From: Nesterenkonia cremea
Lineage (GTDB): Bacteria; Actinomycetota; Actinomycetes; Actinomycetales; Micrococcaceae
NCBI RefSeq assembly: GCF_014642675.1
Contig: NZ_BMIS01000011.1
Coordinates: 27,239 to 91,238, forward strand
DNA length: 64,000 nt
Reading direction: 5' to 3'
In this document: piece by piece, positions 25,074 to 34,700 of the stretch
Layout of the letters: every line of letters starts with the position of its first letter
Numbering within the stretch: the first letter of the stretch is position 1
Translations under genes and position numbers: made by a program
The notes under the pieces: generated by a model
What the model was told of the DNA's origin: nothing
Databases searched by the model: none
The model's input: only the letters and a program-made list of their open reading frames with translations

Positions 25074-25847
25074 TCAGGAGACGGAGCGCGCGAAAGGATT
25101 CGAGAGGGTGTCCGCCGCCTGCTGCAGAGCCTCAGCCACAGCACCGATGGTCTCGGGGCTCGCCTCCTCAGAAGGCAGAGGAACACCGAGGGCGAAGGGC
25201 GGATCACTGGGAGTCCAAGGCTCCAGGGGAACCGCCACACCGGTCACACCATGGACGGACTCATTGACGTCCACGGCATAGCCGCGGCTCCTGCTCTCCC
25301 TGATCTTCTCCAGCAGACCGCCCAGATCCCGCACGCTGTCCTGAGTGAGCTGCGGGAAGGGCTCGGTGGGACCCACCAGAGCGATGACCTCCTCATCGCT
25401 CATCCGCATCAGGTGTGCATTGCCGGTGGCGGTGAGCGCAGCCGGCAGCCGTGAGCCCAGCGGAGTGCCCAGGCGGAACCGCCGTCGTCCTTCATGACGG
25501 GCCAGATAGAGGGCGTCGAGGCCGGCCAGAACAGTCATCTGGACCACATGGCTGCGCAGCAGCTCAGAGGCTTCGCAGGCTGAATAGAACTCCCTCGCCT
25601 GGTTGAACTGCTCGGCATAGGCGCCGCCGATCTCCGCTGTGGCCCGTCCCAGCGTGCAGCCGTTGAGAGTGCGGCTGATCATGCCGCCCTCCTCCAGGGC
25701 AGAGATCAGGTTGATGGTGGAGGACTTGGCGATGCCGAGCCTCCTGGCGATCTCAGCAGGCGGCAGCGGACGACCCTCAGAGGCTGCGAGCAGCTCGAGG
25801 ATGCTCAGGGATCGGGTGACCGCTGGGGACGGGTCTCGCTCTGCCAT
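25074..25847 (-). CDS. IclR-family transcriptional regulator
   Basis: 257 residues. The N-terminal winged HTH (about 8-70) includes RSLSILELLAASEGRPLPPAEIARRLGIAKSSTINLI, and the C-terminal effector domain (about 85-250) includes VLAGLDALYLARHEGRRRFRLG, IRESRSRGYAVDVNESVHGVTGVAVPL. It is 23 bases downstream of the hydroxyacid dehydrogenase on the same strand, likely cotranscribed, and upstream of dctPQM. Two dyads with a common half-site lie before the dehydrogenase and before dctP, so it probably controls both units and itself. Confidence 0.9.
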   Translation of the reverse strand: MAERDPSPAVTRSLSILELLAASEGRPLPPAEIARRLGIAKSSTINLISALEEGGMISRTLNGCTLGRATAEIGGAYAEQFNQAREFYSACEASELLRSHVVQMTVLAGLDALYLARHEGRRRFRLGTPLGSRLPAALTATGNAHLMRMSDEEVIALVGPTEPFPQLTQDSVRDLGGLLEKIRESRSRGYAVDVNESVHGVTGVAVPLEPWTPSDPPFALGVPLPSEEASPETIGAVAEALQQAADTLSNPFARSVS

Positions 25848-25870
25848 CGGGGGCTCTCCTCACCTGGTGA

Positions 25871-27001
25871 TCAGTAGAACTCGATCGTATCGACGAGGTT
25901 GACCAGCTCTTCGCCGTCGAGGAGTCGGCGGGCGTTCTCGGCGAAGAGCTGAGCGATGCGCTCCTCCTCGCCGCTGTTCAGCGCAGCAGTGTGTGGACTG
26001 ACGAGCACGCGCGGATGACCCCACAGCGGGCTGGACTCCGGAAGGGGCTCCACAGCGAAGACGTCGAGGGCCGCGAAGCCGACGCGTCCAGCGTCGAGCG
26101 CCTCCACCAGCGCCTCTTCGTCGATCACCGTGCCACGCCCGACGTTGACGACGATCGCCTCCTCGCTCATCGCGGCGAAGAACTCCTCCCCGAGGAGCTT
26201 CTCAGTGGCCGCCGTTCCGGGAAGGGTGTTCACCACGGCGTCCACTGTGGGAGCCGTGCGCGGCAGATCCTCCACGGCGATGAGCCTGTCCACGCCTGGG
26301 ACCGGCGTCCCGGAGCGGCTGGTGCCGATCACCGTGGCGCCCAGCGCACTGACGGTGGCGGCCACTTCAGAGCCGATGCCGCCCAGGCCGACCACTAGGA
26401 CGACCATCTGGCTCAGCTGCTTCATCTCCCAGCGATCCGACCAGTGACGCCGGCCCTGCTGCTCCTGCAGGCGGGGCAGGCCCTTGGCGCCCGCCAGCAG
26501 CCCGAACAGAGCGAACTCGGTGAGCGTCCTCCCGTGGACACCGGCACTGGTGGTGAAGTCGATGCGATCCAGCGCCTCCCGCGCAAGCCCTGCGGCCTTC
26601 ACCTGGGACCCCCCACCGGCGGCCGTGGCGTGCACCCAGCACAGCTGCGGGTTCTGAGCCACGGTGCGCGCCAGGGCGTCGGGGTCGACATCGGGGATCC
26701 CGAAGAGCGCCTCGGCCGAGTCGACCATGGTGTCGAAGGCCTCCTGCTCCTGGGCGGAGCGGGTGTGCTCAGGATCCCCGGACCAGTCGGCGGGACCGCG
26801 CATCGGGCGATAGAGGGAATGGTCACGGATGAGCTCGATCCGCGGCTCGAGCTCCTCGATGCGGCGGCACAGGGATTCGCGCAGATCCACTGCCACAGCC
26901 ACACGCAGCTGCTTCTCCCCCGAGTGGAACTGCTGGTCAGGACGAGCCTGAGGGGCGCTGGGAGTGGTGTGGGCCTGCGTCGTCGCTGGGTGATCGGTCA
27001 C
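25871..27001 (-). CDS. D-2-hydroxyacid dehydrogenase (NAD-binding)
   Basis: 376 residues. The Rossmann motif is VVLVVGLGGIGSEVAATVSALGA. The catalytic set of the family is visible: the Arg in NVGRGTVIDEEALVEAL, a Glu in VFAVEPLPESSPLW and the His in VLVSPHTAAL. It interconverts 2-hydroxy and 2-keto acids. The GTG at 26999-27001 has GGAGG 5 bases upstream and is chosen over an ATG 45 bases earlier. It follows a 30-bp palindrome and is cotranscribed with the IclR gene. The N-terminal 35 residues are extra to the usual fold. Confidence 0.87.
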   Translation of the reverse strand: MTDHPATTQAHTTPSAPQARPDQQFHSGEKQLRVAVAVDLRESLCRRIEELEPRIELIRDHSLYRPMRGPADWSGDPEHTRSAQEQEAFDTMVDSAEALFGIPDVDPDALARTVAQNPQLCWVHATAAGGGSQVKAAGLAREALDRIDFTTSAGVHGRTLTEFALFGLLAGAKGLPRLQEQQGRRHWSDRWEMKQLSQMVVLVVGLGGIGSEVAATVSALGATVIGTSRSGTPVPGVDRLIAVEDLPRTAPTVDAVVNTLPGTAATEKLLGEEFFAAMSEEAIVVNVGRGTVIDEEALVEALDAGRVGFAALDVFAVEPLPESSPLWGHPRVLVSPHTAALNSGEEERIAQLFAENARRLLDGEELVNLVDTIEFY

Positions 27002-27040
27002 GGGAACCTCCGCACTGTGGTCGCTGTCACCCAATAGTGT

Positions 27041-27070
27041 ACTCACAGTTCAACATATTGAACTGTGAGT
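27041..27070. promoter_or_regulatory. Perfect 30-bp palindromic operator upstream of the hydroxyacid dehydrogenase
   Basis: Arms ACTCACAGTTCAA (27041-27053) and TTGAACTGTGAGT (27058-27070) are perfect complements around CATA. The site is 39 bases upstream of the dehydrogenase start, the right place for a repressor site. Size, symmetry and a related copy before dctP point to the IclR protein as its ligand. Confidence 0.7.
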
Positions 27071-27109
27071 GACAGCGGAGGCGGAGGGCATGAATCGGCG
27101 GAAGGCCGT

Positions 27110-27493
27110 TCAGTCGTCCTGGCGACGGCCGTATTTGGGCTCCTCGCCGGCCTCGCGAGCGCGCTCGGCCTCTTTGCGGCGAGCCTCCTCGCGGCGCTTG
27201 GCCACCTGCTGGCGATAGAGCTCCTCGGAGTTCCGGTTCACCCCAGAGCCCTGGGAGAGCTCCTCGGGGTTCTCACGGGAGGCCAGCTGCAGCATGGAGA
27301 CGATCAGCAGAGACGCGATGAACGCGATGCCGAAGGCGATCAGGCCCAGGTCCACGCGCGGCGAGTTCTCCGTCCCTCCGGAGGCCGCGATGGTGGCGAC
27401 GAATCCCGCCACCAGACCGAGCACAGCGGAGAAGATCAGCGGAGCCTTCACCGTCTCCACGAAGGAGCGGCGGCCTTTCTTTCCGTCAGCCAC
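27110..27493 (-). CDS. Small two-helix membrane protein, unknown function
   Basis: 127 residues. A short basic N-terminus (MADGKKGRRSFVETVK) leads into two membrane helices (APLIFSAVLGLVAGFVATIA and LGLIAFGIAFIASLLIVSML), then a charged Arg/Glu-rich cytoplasmic tail of about 55 residues (EELYRQQVAKRREEARRKEA). I do not recognise the family. A GTG at 27491-27493 with AGAGGA 6 bases upstream is taken as the start; a GTG six codons earlier is possible. It lies downstream of the DUF308-like gene on the same strand. Confidence 0.65.
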   Translation of the reverse strand: MADGKKGRRSFVETVKAPLIFSAVLGLVAGFVATIAASGGTENSPRVDLGLIAFGIAFIASLLIVSMLQLASRENPEELSQGSGVNRNSEELYRQQVAKRREEARRKEAERAREAGEEPKYGRRQDD

Positions 27494-27563
27494 TGAGAAT
27501 CCTCTGTTCACGCGCGAATGAATTGCTACCCGATTCTACTTCTTCTACAACGTGTCGAAAAAG

Positions 27564-28118
27564 TCAGGCCTTCTTGGAGTCATGGATCAGACCGCCGCCG
27601 CTGATCAGCAGCAGGACGGCCATCACGATCACGCCCATCCCGGAGATCCCCAGGATGCCGTGCGGGTCCAGCTGGCTGCCCACCATCAGGGAGACGCCGG
27701 TGAGCACACCCACGCCGCCGAGCAGGATGTGGTCCCGCGCCGGGACGAACTCCTTGCGAGCACGCACACCGCCCACCAGCTCGGCCAGGCCCATGCCCAG
27801 GAAGCCGACTGCGGCCACCACAGCTGCGGCGGTGTCGGTGCCCACGAAGACTGCCGCCACACCGGAGAGCACCCACACCGAGGCGCCCACTGCGAGCATC
27901 CCGCGCAGCGAATCCGGGACCACCTCGAGCTTGGCATAGTCCCAGACCGCGGTGGCACCCAGGACGAAGAACGCCGCGAGCGAGATCTTCAGCAGCGTGA
28001 GGGTGTCGTCCTGCCAGAAGGTGGTGAAGATGGCGAAGGCCAAGGTGATGAGGCCTCGCATCCACACCGGGCGGATGAGTTCCTGTGCTGTCTGGGCTGG
28101 GATCTTCTTCACGGACAC
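27564..28118 (-). CDS. DUF308/HdeD-like membrane protein
   Basis: 184 residues and six short hydrophobic helices, beginning with a GTG start (MSVKKIPAQTAQEL). Alternating segments such as GLITLAFAIFTTFW, KISLAAFFVLGATAVWDYAK, GMLAVGASVWVLSGVAAVF and HILLGGVGVLTGVSLMVG match the repeated two-helix pattern of HdeD/DUF308 proteins. Function in actinobacteria is unknown. It starts 22 bases after the MATE stop, so it is probably in an operon with the MATE and CPBP genes. Confidence 0.65.
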   Translation of the reverse strand: MSVKKIPAQTAQELIRPVWMRGLITLAFAIFTTFWQDDTLTLLKISLAAFFVLGATAVWDYAKLEVVPDSLRGMLAVGASVWVLSGVAAVFVGTDTAAAVVAAVGFLGMGLAELVGGVRARKEFVPARDHILLGGVGVLTGVSLMVGSQLDPHGILGISGMGVIVMAVLLLISGGGLIHDSKKA

Positions 28119-28140
28119 GCGACGATTCTACCCGCCATGG

Positions 28141-29481
28141 TCACCGCGACTCGCCCAGCACCATCCAGCGATCACTCGCAGCCCGCAGACCCAGGGTCAC
28201 CCCACGAGCACCCATGAACACGACGGCGAACCCGGCCCACAGCCACAGGATCGCCTGGGTGCCGCTGAGCCCCAACGTGCTGATCCACCACAGCACCGGC
28301 AGGTAGACGGCCAGGTTCACCAGACCCACCACCGCCAGGTACCGCACATCCCCGGCACCCATCAGCACGCCGTCGAGCACGAATACGTAGCCGGCCAGCG
28401 GCTGGGCCACCGCCATGACCAGCAGAGCCGCAGTGATGGAGGCGGCGACGCCGGCGTCGGGAGTGAACAGCCCGGCACCCCAGGGCGCGAAGAGCGCCAG
28501 CAGCGCCCCGGTGAGCACACCGAAGCCCAGCCCCCACCAGATCATCACCCGGACCATATGCCGTGCACTGTCCCGGCGGCAGGCGCCCAACTCCTTGCCG
28601 ATCAGCGCCTGGGCGGCGATGGCCAGGGCGTCCAGGGCGAAGGCCAGCGTGGAGAACACGGTGAAGGCCACCTGGTGGGCGGCCAGCGTCTGGGGCCCCA
28701 AGTCCGTGGCCACGAAGACGGTGGACACGATCGCCGCACGCAGGCTGACCGTGCGCAGGAACATCCAGAACCCCACGCTGAAGGAACGGCGGATGCCCAA
28801 CCGGTCGGGCCCCAGCTCCACCTTCTGGGCCAGCAGCCGCGGCACCAGGATGATCAGATAGGTCAGCGCCATGCCCCACTGGGCGATGGAGGTGCCGATG
28901 GCGGCGCCGGCCACACCCAGACCCACGCCGTGGACCAGCAGCAGGTTCAGCAGGATATTGCCGCCGAACCCGATGCCGGCCACGATCAGCGGCGTCTTGG
29001 TGTCCTGCATCCCACGCAGCACACCGGTGGCCGCGAAGACCAGCAGGATCCCGGGGATTCCGGGCAACGACCACAGCAGATAGTCCCAGGCGTTGGTGTG
29101 GACGCCCGGCCCGCCGGAGTCGTCGCTGCCCATCAGGCGCAGCAGCTCCTCGCCGGCCACCGCACCTGTGAGAGCCAGCCCGACGCCGAGCATCAGCGCC
29201 AGCCACAGGCCATCGCGTCCTGCGGCCAGCGCCTTGTTCAGCCGGCCCGCCCCGATGTAGCGCGCCACGGCCGGCGTCGTCGAGTAGGCCAGGAAGATCA
29301 TCAGGCCGGTGACCGTGTGCATCACCGTGATGCCCAGGGCGGCGCCGGCCAGCTCCTCGACGCCGAGCCGGCCGATGATGACGGTGTCGGCCAGCAGGAA
29401 CAGAGGCTCGGCCAGCAGCGCACCCAGGGCGGGGACCGCAAGCGCGAGGATCCGCCGCGGAAGCGGGCGCGGGTCGCTCAT
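28141..29481 (-). CDS. MATE-family efflux transporter (DinF-like)
   Basis: 446 residues, 12 helices. ALAVPALGALLAEPLFLLADTVIIGRLGVEELAGAALG is the MATE N-terminal pattern, repeated in the second half near AAIVSTVFVATDLGPQTLAAHQVAF. The family exports drugs and organic cations using Na+ or H+. The start overlaps the CPBP protease stop by 4 bases (29478-29481), so the two are coupled. The DinF-type subgroup is suggested by overall length and the Asp-containing helix 1. Substrate unknown. Confidence 0.88.
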   Translation of the reverse strand: MSDPRPLPRRILALAVPALGALLAEPLFLLADTVIIGRLGVEELAGAALGITVMHTVTGLMIFLAYSTTPAVARYIGAGRLNKALAAGRDGLWLALMLGVGLALTGAVAGEELLRLMGSDDSGGPGVHTNAWDYLLWSLPGIPGILLVFAATGVLRGMQDTKTPLIVAGIGFGGNILLNLLLVHGVGLGVAGAAIGTSIAQWGMALTYLIILVPRLLAQKVELGPDRLGIRRSFSVGFWMFLRTVSLRAAIVSTVFVATDLGPQTLAAHQVAFTVFSTLAFALDALAIAAQALIGKELGACRRDSARHMVRVMIWWGLGFGVLTGALLALFAPWGAGLFTPDAGVAASITAALLVMAVAQPLAGYVFVLDGVLMGAGDVRYLAVVGLVNLAVYLPVLWWISTLGLSGTQAILWLWAGFAVVFMGARGVTLGLRAASDRWMVLGESR

Positions 29482-30395
29482 GCTCCGATCAGCACCACGC
29501 GCAGGATGTGGCCGGCCTGCTCGAACTGCTCGAGCTCCTCCTCCATCTCCTCAGCCCAGGGCATCACGTAGTAGGTGACCAGCAGGGACATCACGTTGTT
29601 GAAGACATGAAGCAGCACGGCGTAGATCAGCGAACGGCCGGTGAGGATATAGGCCAGGGTGAAGGCCAGGCCCATGGTCAGGTAGGGCAGGAAGGTGACC
29701 ATGTTCAGATCACCCACACCAGCCAGGTAAGCCGGCAGGAAGTGCAGCAGGGGGAAGGTGATCACCGAGATCGCGGCACAGATCCAGATGTTCACGTGCC
29801 GTGAGAGCTTACCGATGAGCAGATGCCGGAAGAAGTACTCCTCCACATAGGGGCCCATCAGCGCGATCACCACGACGGCGGCGAAGAAGGGCACGACGCC
29901 GAGCATCGTCTCGATGCTCTCCTGGTTCTGTGAGGTCTGCGGCTCCTCGCCGATGACCATGACCATCACGGCGTTGAAGATCAGGATGCCCACCCAGATG
30001 ACCGGGATCAGCAGCAGCTTGAGCCACCACAGATAGGCGAAAGTCCTGATGGAGCGCATCAGCGCCCCGAAGGAGAGGACCAGGGCGACGATGCCGAGGG
30101 TGCCGTAGCTGAAGGCGTTGCCCAGGAAGGAGGCCATCTGGAGGTCCTCCTCGTCGCCGCTGCTGAGCATCTGGTCGACAGCGGGGATCGAGATGACCAC
30201 CAGGGAGAGTCCACCGCCCAGGAAGCCGAGCACGTAGAGCAGGGTGGCGCCAGCGTCCCACCAGGTGAAGCGGCCCGGGTCGGCGTCGAGCTGGCGCTTC
30301 CGGAGCTTCTGCGGCTGGTACGGCTGGAACTGCTCAGGCTGCTGGCCCGGCTGCTGAGGCGGGTACCCGTAGGGGTTCTGCTCTGGATTCGTCAT
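29478..30395 (-). CDS. CPBP-family intramembrane glutamic protease
   Basis: 305 residues. The N-terminal 45 residues are Pro/Gln-rich and cytoplasmic (NPYGYPPQQPGQQPEQFQPY), followed by about eight helices. The CPBP (Rce1-like/Abi) motifs are present: EEYFFRHLL (EExxxR), LLHFLPAY, and LLHVFNNVM (HxxxN). Such proteases process prenylated or membrane substrates and, near peptide genes, bacteriocins. No peptide gene is visible here. Coupled to the MATE transporter downstream. Confidence 0.85.
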   Translation of the reverse strand: MTNPEQNPYGYPPQQPGQQPEQFQPYQPQKLRKRQLDADPGRFTWWDAGATLLYVLGFLGGGLSLVVISIPAVDQMLSSGDEEDLQMASFLGNAFSYGTLGIVALVLSFGALMRSIRTFAYLWWLKLLLIPVIWVGILIFNAVMVMVIGEEPQTSQNQESIETMLGVVPFFAAVVVIALMGPYVEEYFFRHLLIGKLSRHVNIWICAAISVITFPLLHFLPAYLAGVGDLNMVTFLPYLTMGLAFTLAYILTGRSLIYAVLLHVFNNVMSLLVTYYVMPWAEEMEEELEQFEQAGHILRVVLIGA

Positions 30396-30428
30396 CGGGT
30401 CCAGTCTAGAAGCCCGCGCTCGGCGCGA

Positions 30429-30510
30429 ACCCTCGCTTTACCAAGGCTTTCTAGCTTTACCCCTGCAGATTCGGGCAGGTAAACCTAAATGTGGTTGGTA
30501 AAACGAGGGT
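30429..30510. repeat. Long intergenic palindrome with TTTACC repeats
   Basis: ACCCTCGCTTTACCAA (30429-30444) pairs with TTGGTAAAACGAGGGT (30495-30510) with one mismatch. Inside, a second TTTACC (about 30455-30460) faces GGTAAA (30478-30483), giving a nested hairpin. It fills the gap between the CPBP gene start and the thioesterase stop (30396-30546). It could terminate the thioesterase transcript, but it is much longer than a normal terminator. Confidence 0.6.
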
Positions 30511-30546
30511 GCGGTGGCGCGGGGCGCGAGGGCCCACTCGCGTTGC

Positions 30547-31587
30547 TCAGCTGGAGGAGGCCAGGGGGCTGGGGGTCAGCAGCGTCGCATTGCGGAGGTC
30601 CCGCAGCTGCCGGGCCTTCTCGGCCACGGCGTGGTCCTCATCGGTGATGGGCTCCCAGGGAGGGATCTGCCGGGCTGACCCTTCGCCGTCGGGGGCCACC
30701 ATGACAGGCAGGCCGTAAGCCACCACCTCGGGATGGCGCTCCTGCCGGCCCCCGGCGCGCACGCGCACCAGCACGTGCATCGACTTGGAGCCGGTGAGCA
30801 CCAGGCGGGCGTCCACCTCCACCAGATCGCCGATGGTGATGGGCCGGTAGAACCGCACTCCCCCGGTCAGCACGGCTGCCACGTCATAGCCGGAGTAGCG
30901 CTCAGCACAGATCTCCGCAGTCTTGTCGATCCACTTCATCACCGCACCGCCGCGCATCTTCCCGTCCGGGTAGCGGTCCTCAGTGTCGGCCAAAAAGCGC
31001 AGGGTCAGCGCCTCGGAGCTGCCCATCCCCTCCGGCATGGACTGGATGGTCTCCTCCACCTGACGGCGGTAGACCATCCGCTGGGAGGCGTCCACGTCGC
31101 GGCGCTTCTCCAGCTCGGTCTGCGGCTCGAAGGGCCCCACCGGCGCAGGATCGCCGTCCTCCCCCACGGCCACGTAGATCATGAAGCACTCGGTGCACAC
31201 GGTCCAGACATCGTCGGAGGAACCCTCACCCTCGACGCCGCCCTGCACGCCGCCGCCCTCAGGACCGTCCCCTTCAGGACCGTCCTCGCCGGCCTCAGCA
31301 GGGACCGCCGTGTTCCGGATCAGCACGCGGGTCTGGATATGCACCGACGTCTTGCCGGTGTGCACCACACGAGCTTGCACGGTCACCGGCGTGTCCCTCG
31401 GGACCGGCACGATGAAATGCATATTGCCCACATATGAGGTGCGGCAGGCCGAGCGCGCCCAGCTCGCGGCACAGGCGTAGGCGGTCTTATCGATCCAGTC
31501 GACCACGACGCCACCGGCCACTGTGGTCTCCTTGGACGTTCCGGTGACCTCCTGGAACGTCAGCTCGATGCTGCTCCGCCGTGCCAT
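30547..31587 (-). CDS. Acyl-CoA thioesterase with two hotdog domains
   Basis: 346 residues with an internally duplicated hotdog fold. The first copy (about 1-150) has VVVDWIDKTAYACAASWARS and VHTGKTSVHIQTRV; the second (about 185-330) has GAVMKWIDKTAEICAERYSG and VLTGSKSMHVLVRV. The WIDK(T)A helix is the acyl-CoA hydrolase signature. A Gly/Glu-rich linker interrupts the first domain (EDGPEGDGPEGGG region). The ATG at 31587 is chosen because the hotdog fold begins there and TACCGT lies 7 bases upstream as a -10, suggesting a leaderless transcript. Substrate unknown. Confidence 0.85.
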   Translation of the reverse strand: MARRSSIELTFQEVTGTSKETTVAGGVVVDWIDKTAYACAASWARSACRTSYVGNMHFIVPVPRDTPVTVQARVVHTGKTSVHIQTRVLIRNTAVPAEAGEDGPEGDGPEGGGVQGGVEGEGSSDDVWTVCTECFMIYVAVGEDGDPAPVGPFEPQTELEKRRDVDASQRMVYRRQVEETIQSMPEGMGSSEALTLRFLADTEDRYPDGKMRGGAVMKWIDKTAEICAERYSGYDVAAVLTGGVRFYRPITIGDLVEVDARLVLTGSKSMHVLVRVRAGGRQERHPEVVAYGLPVMVAPDGEGSARQIPPWEPITDEDHAVAEKARQLRDLRNATLLTPSPLASSS

Positions 31588-31753
31588 ATCAAGAACGGTA
31601 GCAGGGTCTCCCCTGCCCAGTGGAAAGACTGGGATTGGACACATGCCCGAAACCCCAAGTTCCCTAGGGTGGCCGGAGCCCTGCGAATAAGATGGGTTCG
31701 TATGCACATGAAATGACCCTTGACTACCTCTGACACCAGCCGAGAGGCAGCTG

Positions 31754-34700
31754 ATGCATCCCTTCGAGAATCCCTTCCGTCACAGCGCCGAGGCCAAGCG
31801 GCACGCGCTGCGCCACTTCCGGGCGGTCATCTTCGACATGGACGGCGTGGTCACCGACACAGCCGGCGTCCACGCCCGGGCCTGGAAGGAGCTGTTCGAC
31901 GCCGCCCTGACGGAGATCGCAGGATCTCCTCAGCCGGAGTTCACGGACGAGGACTACCTCAACTATGTGGATGGCCGCCCCCGCGAGGACGGGATCCGCA
32001 GCCTGCTCGAGGCTCGGAACCTTCCCGTTCCCGACGGCGAGCCCGGCGACTCCCCCGAGACCCTGACGGTCCACGGCCTGGCCGCCCGCAAGCAGACCTT
32101 CTTCGAGCAGGTGCTGGAGCGTGACGGCGTCGAGGTCTTCCAGACCACGGTGGACCTGATCCACCAGCTGCGCGCCGACGGCATCCCCACCGCCCTGGTG
32201 ACCTCCTCCCGCAACGGCCGCCACGTGCTGCAGATCGCCGGCCTGCTGGATGCCTTCAACGTCATCGTCGACGGCACCGACGCCCTGGAGCTGGGCCTGC
32301 CCGGCAAGCCCAGCCCGGCCATGTTCCTGCACGCCTCGGCCCTGCTGAAGGTGGAGCCGGAGGACGCCATCGTGGTGGAGGACGCCGTCTCCGGCGTCCA
32401 GGCCGGGCGCGCCGGCAGCTTCGGCATGGTGGTAGGCCTGAACCGCGGCGATGACCCGCGGCGGCTGAAGGAGGGCGGCGCCGACGTCGTCGTCCAGGAC
32501 CTCTCGGTCATGAACCTGACCACCCGCACCACCAAGCCCTATGACCCGGACTGGGTGCTGGTCTTCGACGACTTCGACCCCAAGGACGAACCCACCCGTG
32601 AGGTGCTGTGCTCGATGGCCAACGGCTACTGGGGCACCCGCGGCAACTACCCGGGCACCAGCGCCGATGCCACCCACTACCCGGGCAACTACATCGCCGG
32701 TGTCTTCAACCGTCTCAAGACCGACATCATGGGCAAGACGGTGGAGACCGAGCATATGGTCAACATCCCGGACTGGACCTACCTGCAGGTCACCCCGGAG
32801 GCCGGAAACCCACTGCTGCCCGGCTCCCCCGAGCTGATCGACTACTGCCAGGAGCTGGACATGCGCCGCGGCCTGGTCACGCGCATCGCCCGGTTCCAGG
32901 ACCTCCACGGCCGCCGTACCAAGGTGACCACCCGCCAGTTCCAGGCGCTGGCCGGTGTGCAGCTGGCTGCCATGGAGATGAAGATCGAGGCGGAGAACTG
33001 GTCCGGCAACATCAATGTCCGCTCCATGATCGACGGCCGAGTGGCCAACCGGAACGTCGCCGCGGACCGCGAGCTGGCCGGCAACCACCTCAGCCCGGTG
33101 GACTCCCGGGAGGTGGACGGCGAGACCGTCCTGCTGGAGACCGAGACCAACCAGTCCAAGGTGCAGATCGCCGTCGCGACCCGCACCTCGGTGATGACCA
33201 ACGGCAGCACCCGTCCGATGCGCCGCCCGGTGCACGAGGGCGACCTGGTGGCCGGCCAAGACATCTCCCTACACCTCGACGCCGGCCAGCCGGTCAAGAT
33301 CGAGAAGATCGCCGCAGTCTCCAACTCCCATGACCACGCGATCTCCACGGTGTGGCACAACGCGGTCAAGAAGGTGCAGAGGGCCTCTCGCTTCCGCACC
33401 ATGCTGACCTACCACGAGGAGATGTGGGGCGTGCTGTGGCACCGGTTCGCCGTCTCCATCGGCTCGGATCCCAACCGTCAGCAGCTGGCGCTGAACCTGC
33501 ACACCTTCCACGTGCTGCAGACCGCCTTCGGCGCCCGCCACGACCTGGATGCGACCCTGCCGGCCCGCGGCCTCTCCGGCGAGGGCTACCGCGGTCACCT
33601 GTTCTGGGACGAGATGTTCATGTACCCGATGCTCACGCTGCGCCGCCCGGAGCTGACCCGTGGTCTGCTGCTCTACCGGTACCGCCGGCTCAGCGAGGCC
33701 CGTGCCATGGCGCGCGCCGAGGGCTACGAGGGTGCGATGTTCCCCTGGCAGGCCGGCTCCGACGGCCGCGAGGAGACTCCCACCGAGCTGTGGAACCCGC
33801 GCTCGAACATGTGGATGCCGGACAACTCGCACCGGCAGCGCCACGTCTCGCTGGCCATCGCCTACTCGGTGCTGCAGTACTTCGAGATCACCCAGGACTA
33901 CACCTTCCTCTCCGACTACGGTGCGGAGATGCTGGTGGAGATCAGCCGGTTCTTCGTCTCCCTGTCCGAGTACGACCCCGGGTCCGACCGCTACGACATC
34001 GACGGCGTGATGGGCCCGGACGAGTACCACGACGGCTACCCGGACACTCCGGGCTCGGGTCTGCGGAACAACGCATACACCAACGTCATGACCTCCTACA
34101 TGCTGCGCCACACCGCGCAGATGGTCCGCGAGCTGGACGGCCGCGATGACCCGCTCTCCGAGTGGCTGGACATCTTCGAGGACGAGCTGGACCACTGGGA
34201 GCACATCTCCCAGCGTCTTCGCCTGCACTTCCACTCCGACGGCGTGATCAGCCAGTTCGACGGCTACGAGGACCTGCTGGAGTTCGACTGGGAGGGCTAT
34301 AAGGCCAAGTACGGCAACATCGGCCGCCTGGACCTGATCCTGCAGGCCGAGGACGACGCCACCAACCGGTACAAGCTCTCCAAGCAGGCCGATGTGCTGA
34401 TGCTCTGCTACCTGTTCTCCGCCGATGAGCTCATCAACACTATGGACCACATGGGATATGAGCTGACCATCGAGGACTTCGGAAACACGGTGGAGTACTA
34501 CCTGGCCCGCTCCTCCCACGGCTCCACGCTCTCCCGGCTTGTGCACGCCTGGGTGGCGGCGCGCTTCGACCGAGCCGGCTCCTGGAACCTCTTCAAGGAG
34601 GCTCTGGAGTCCGACCTCTCCGATACACAGGGCGGCACCACCCGCGAGGGCATCCACCTGGGCATGATGGCCGGCACGGTGGACATGGTGATCCGCAGCT

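Noticed and set aside
27041..27070. Transcription terminator of the convergent neighbourhood
   Set aside because: The genes on both sides run in the same direction, and the palindrome lies just upstream of a start codon with low GC in its centre, so an operator is the better explanation.
31724..33259. 511-codon minus-strand frame opposite the HAD-GH65 gene
   Set aside because: It is antisense to two well-supported catalytic domains and has repetitive Val/Gly/His/Asp composition with no motif.
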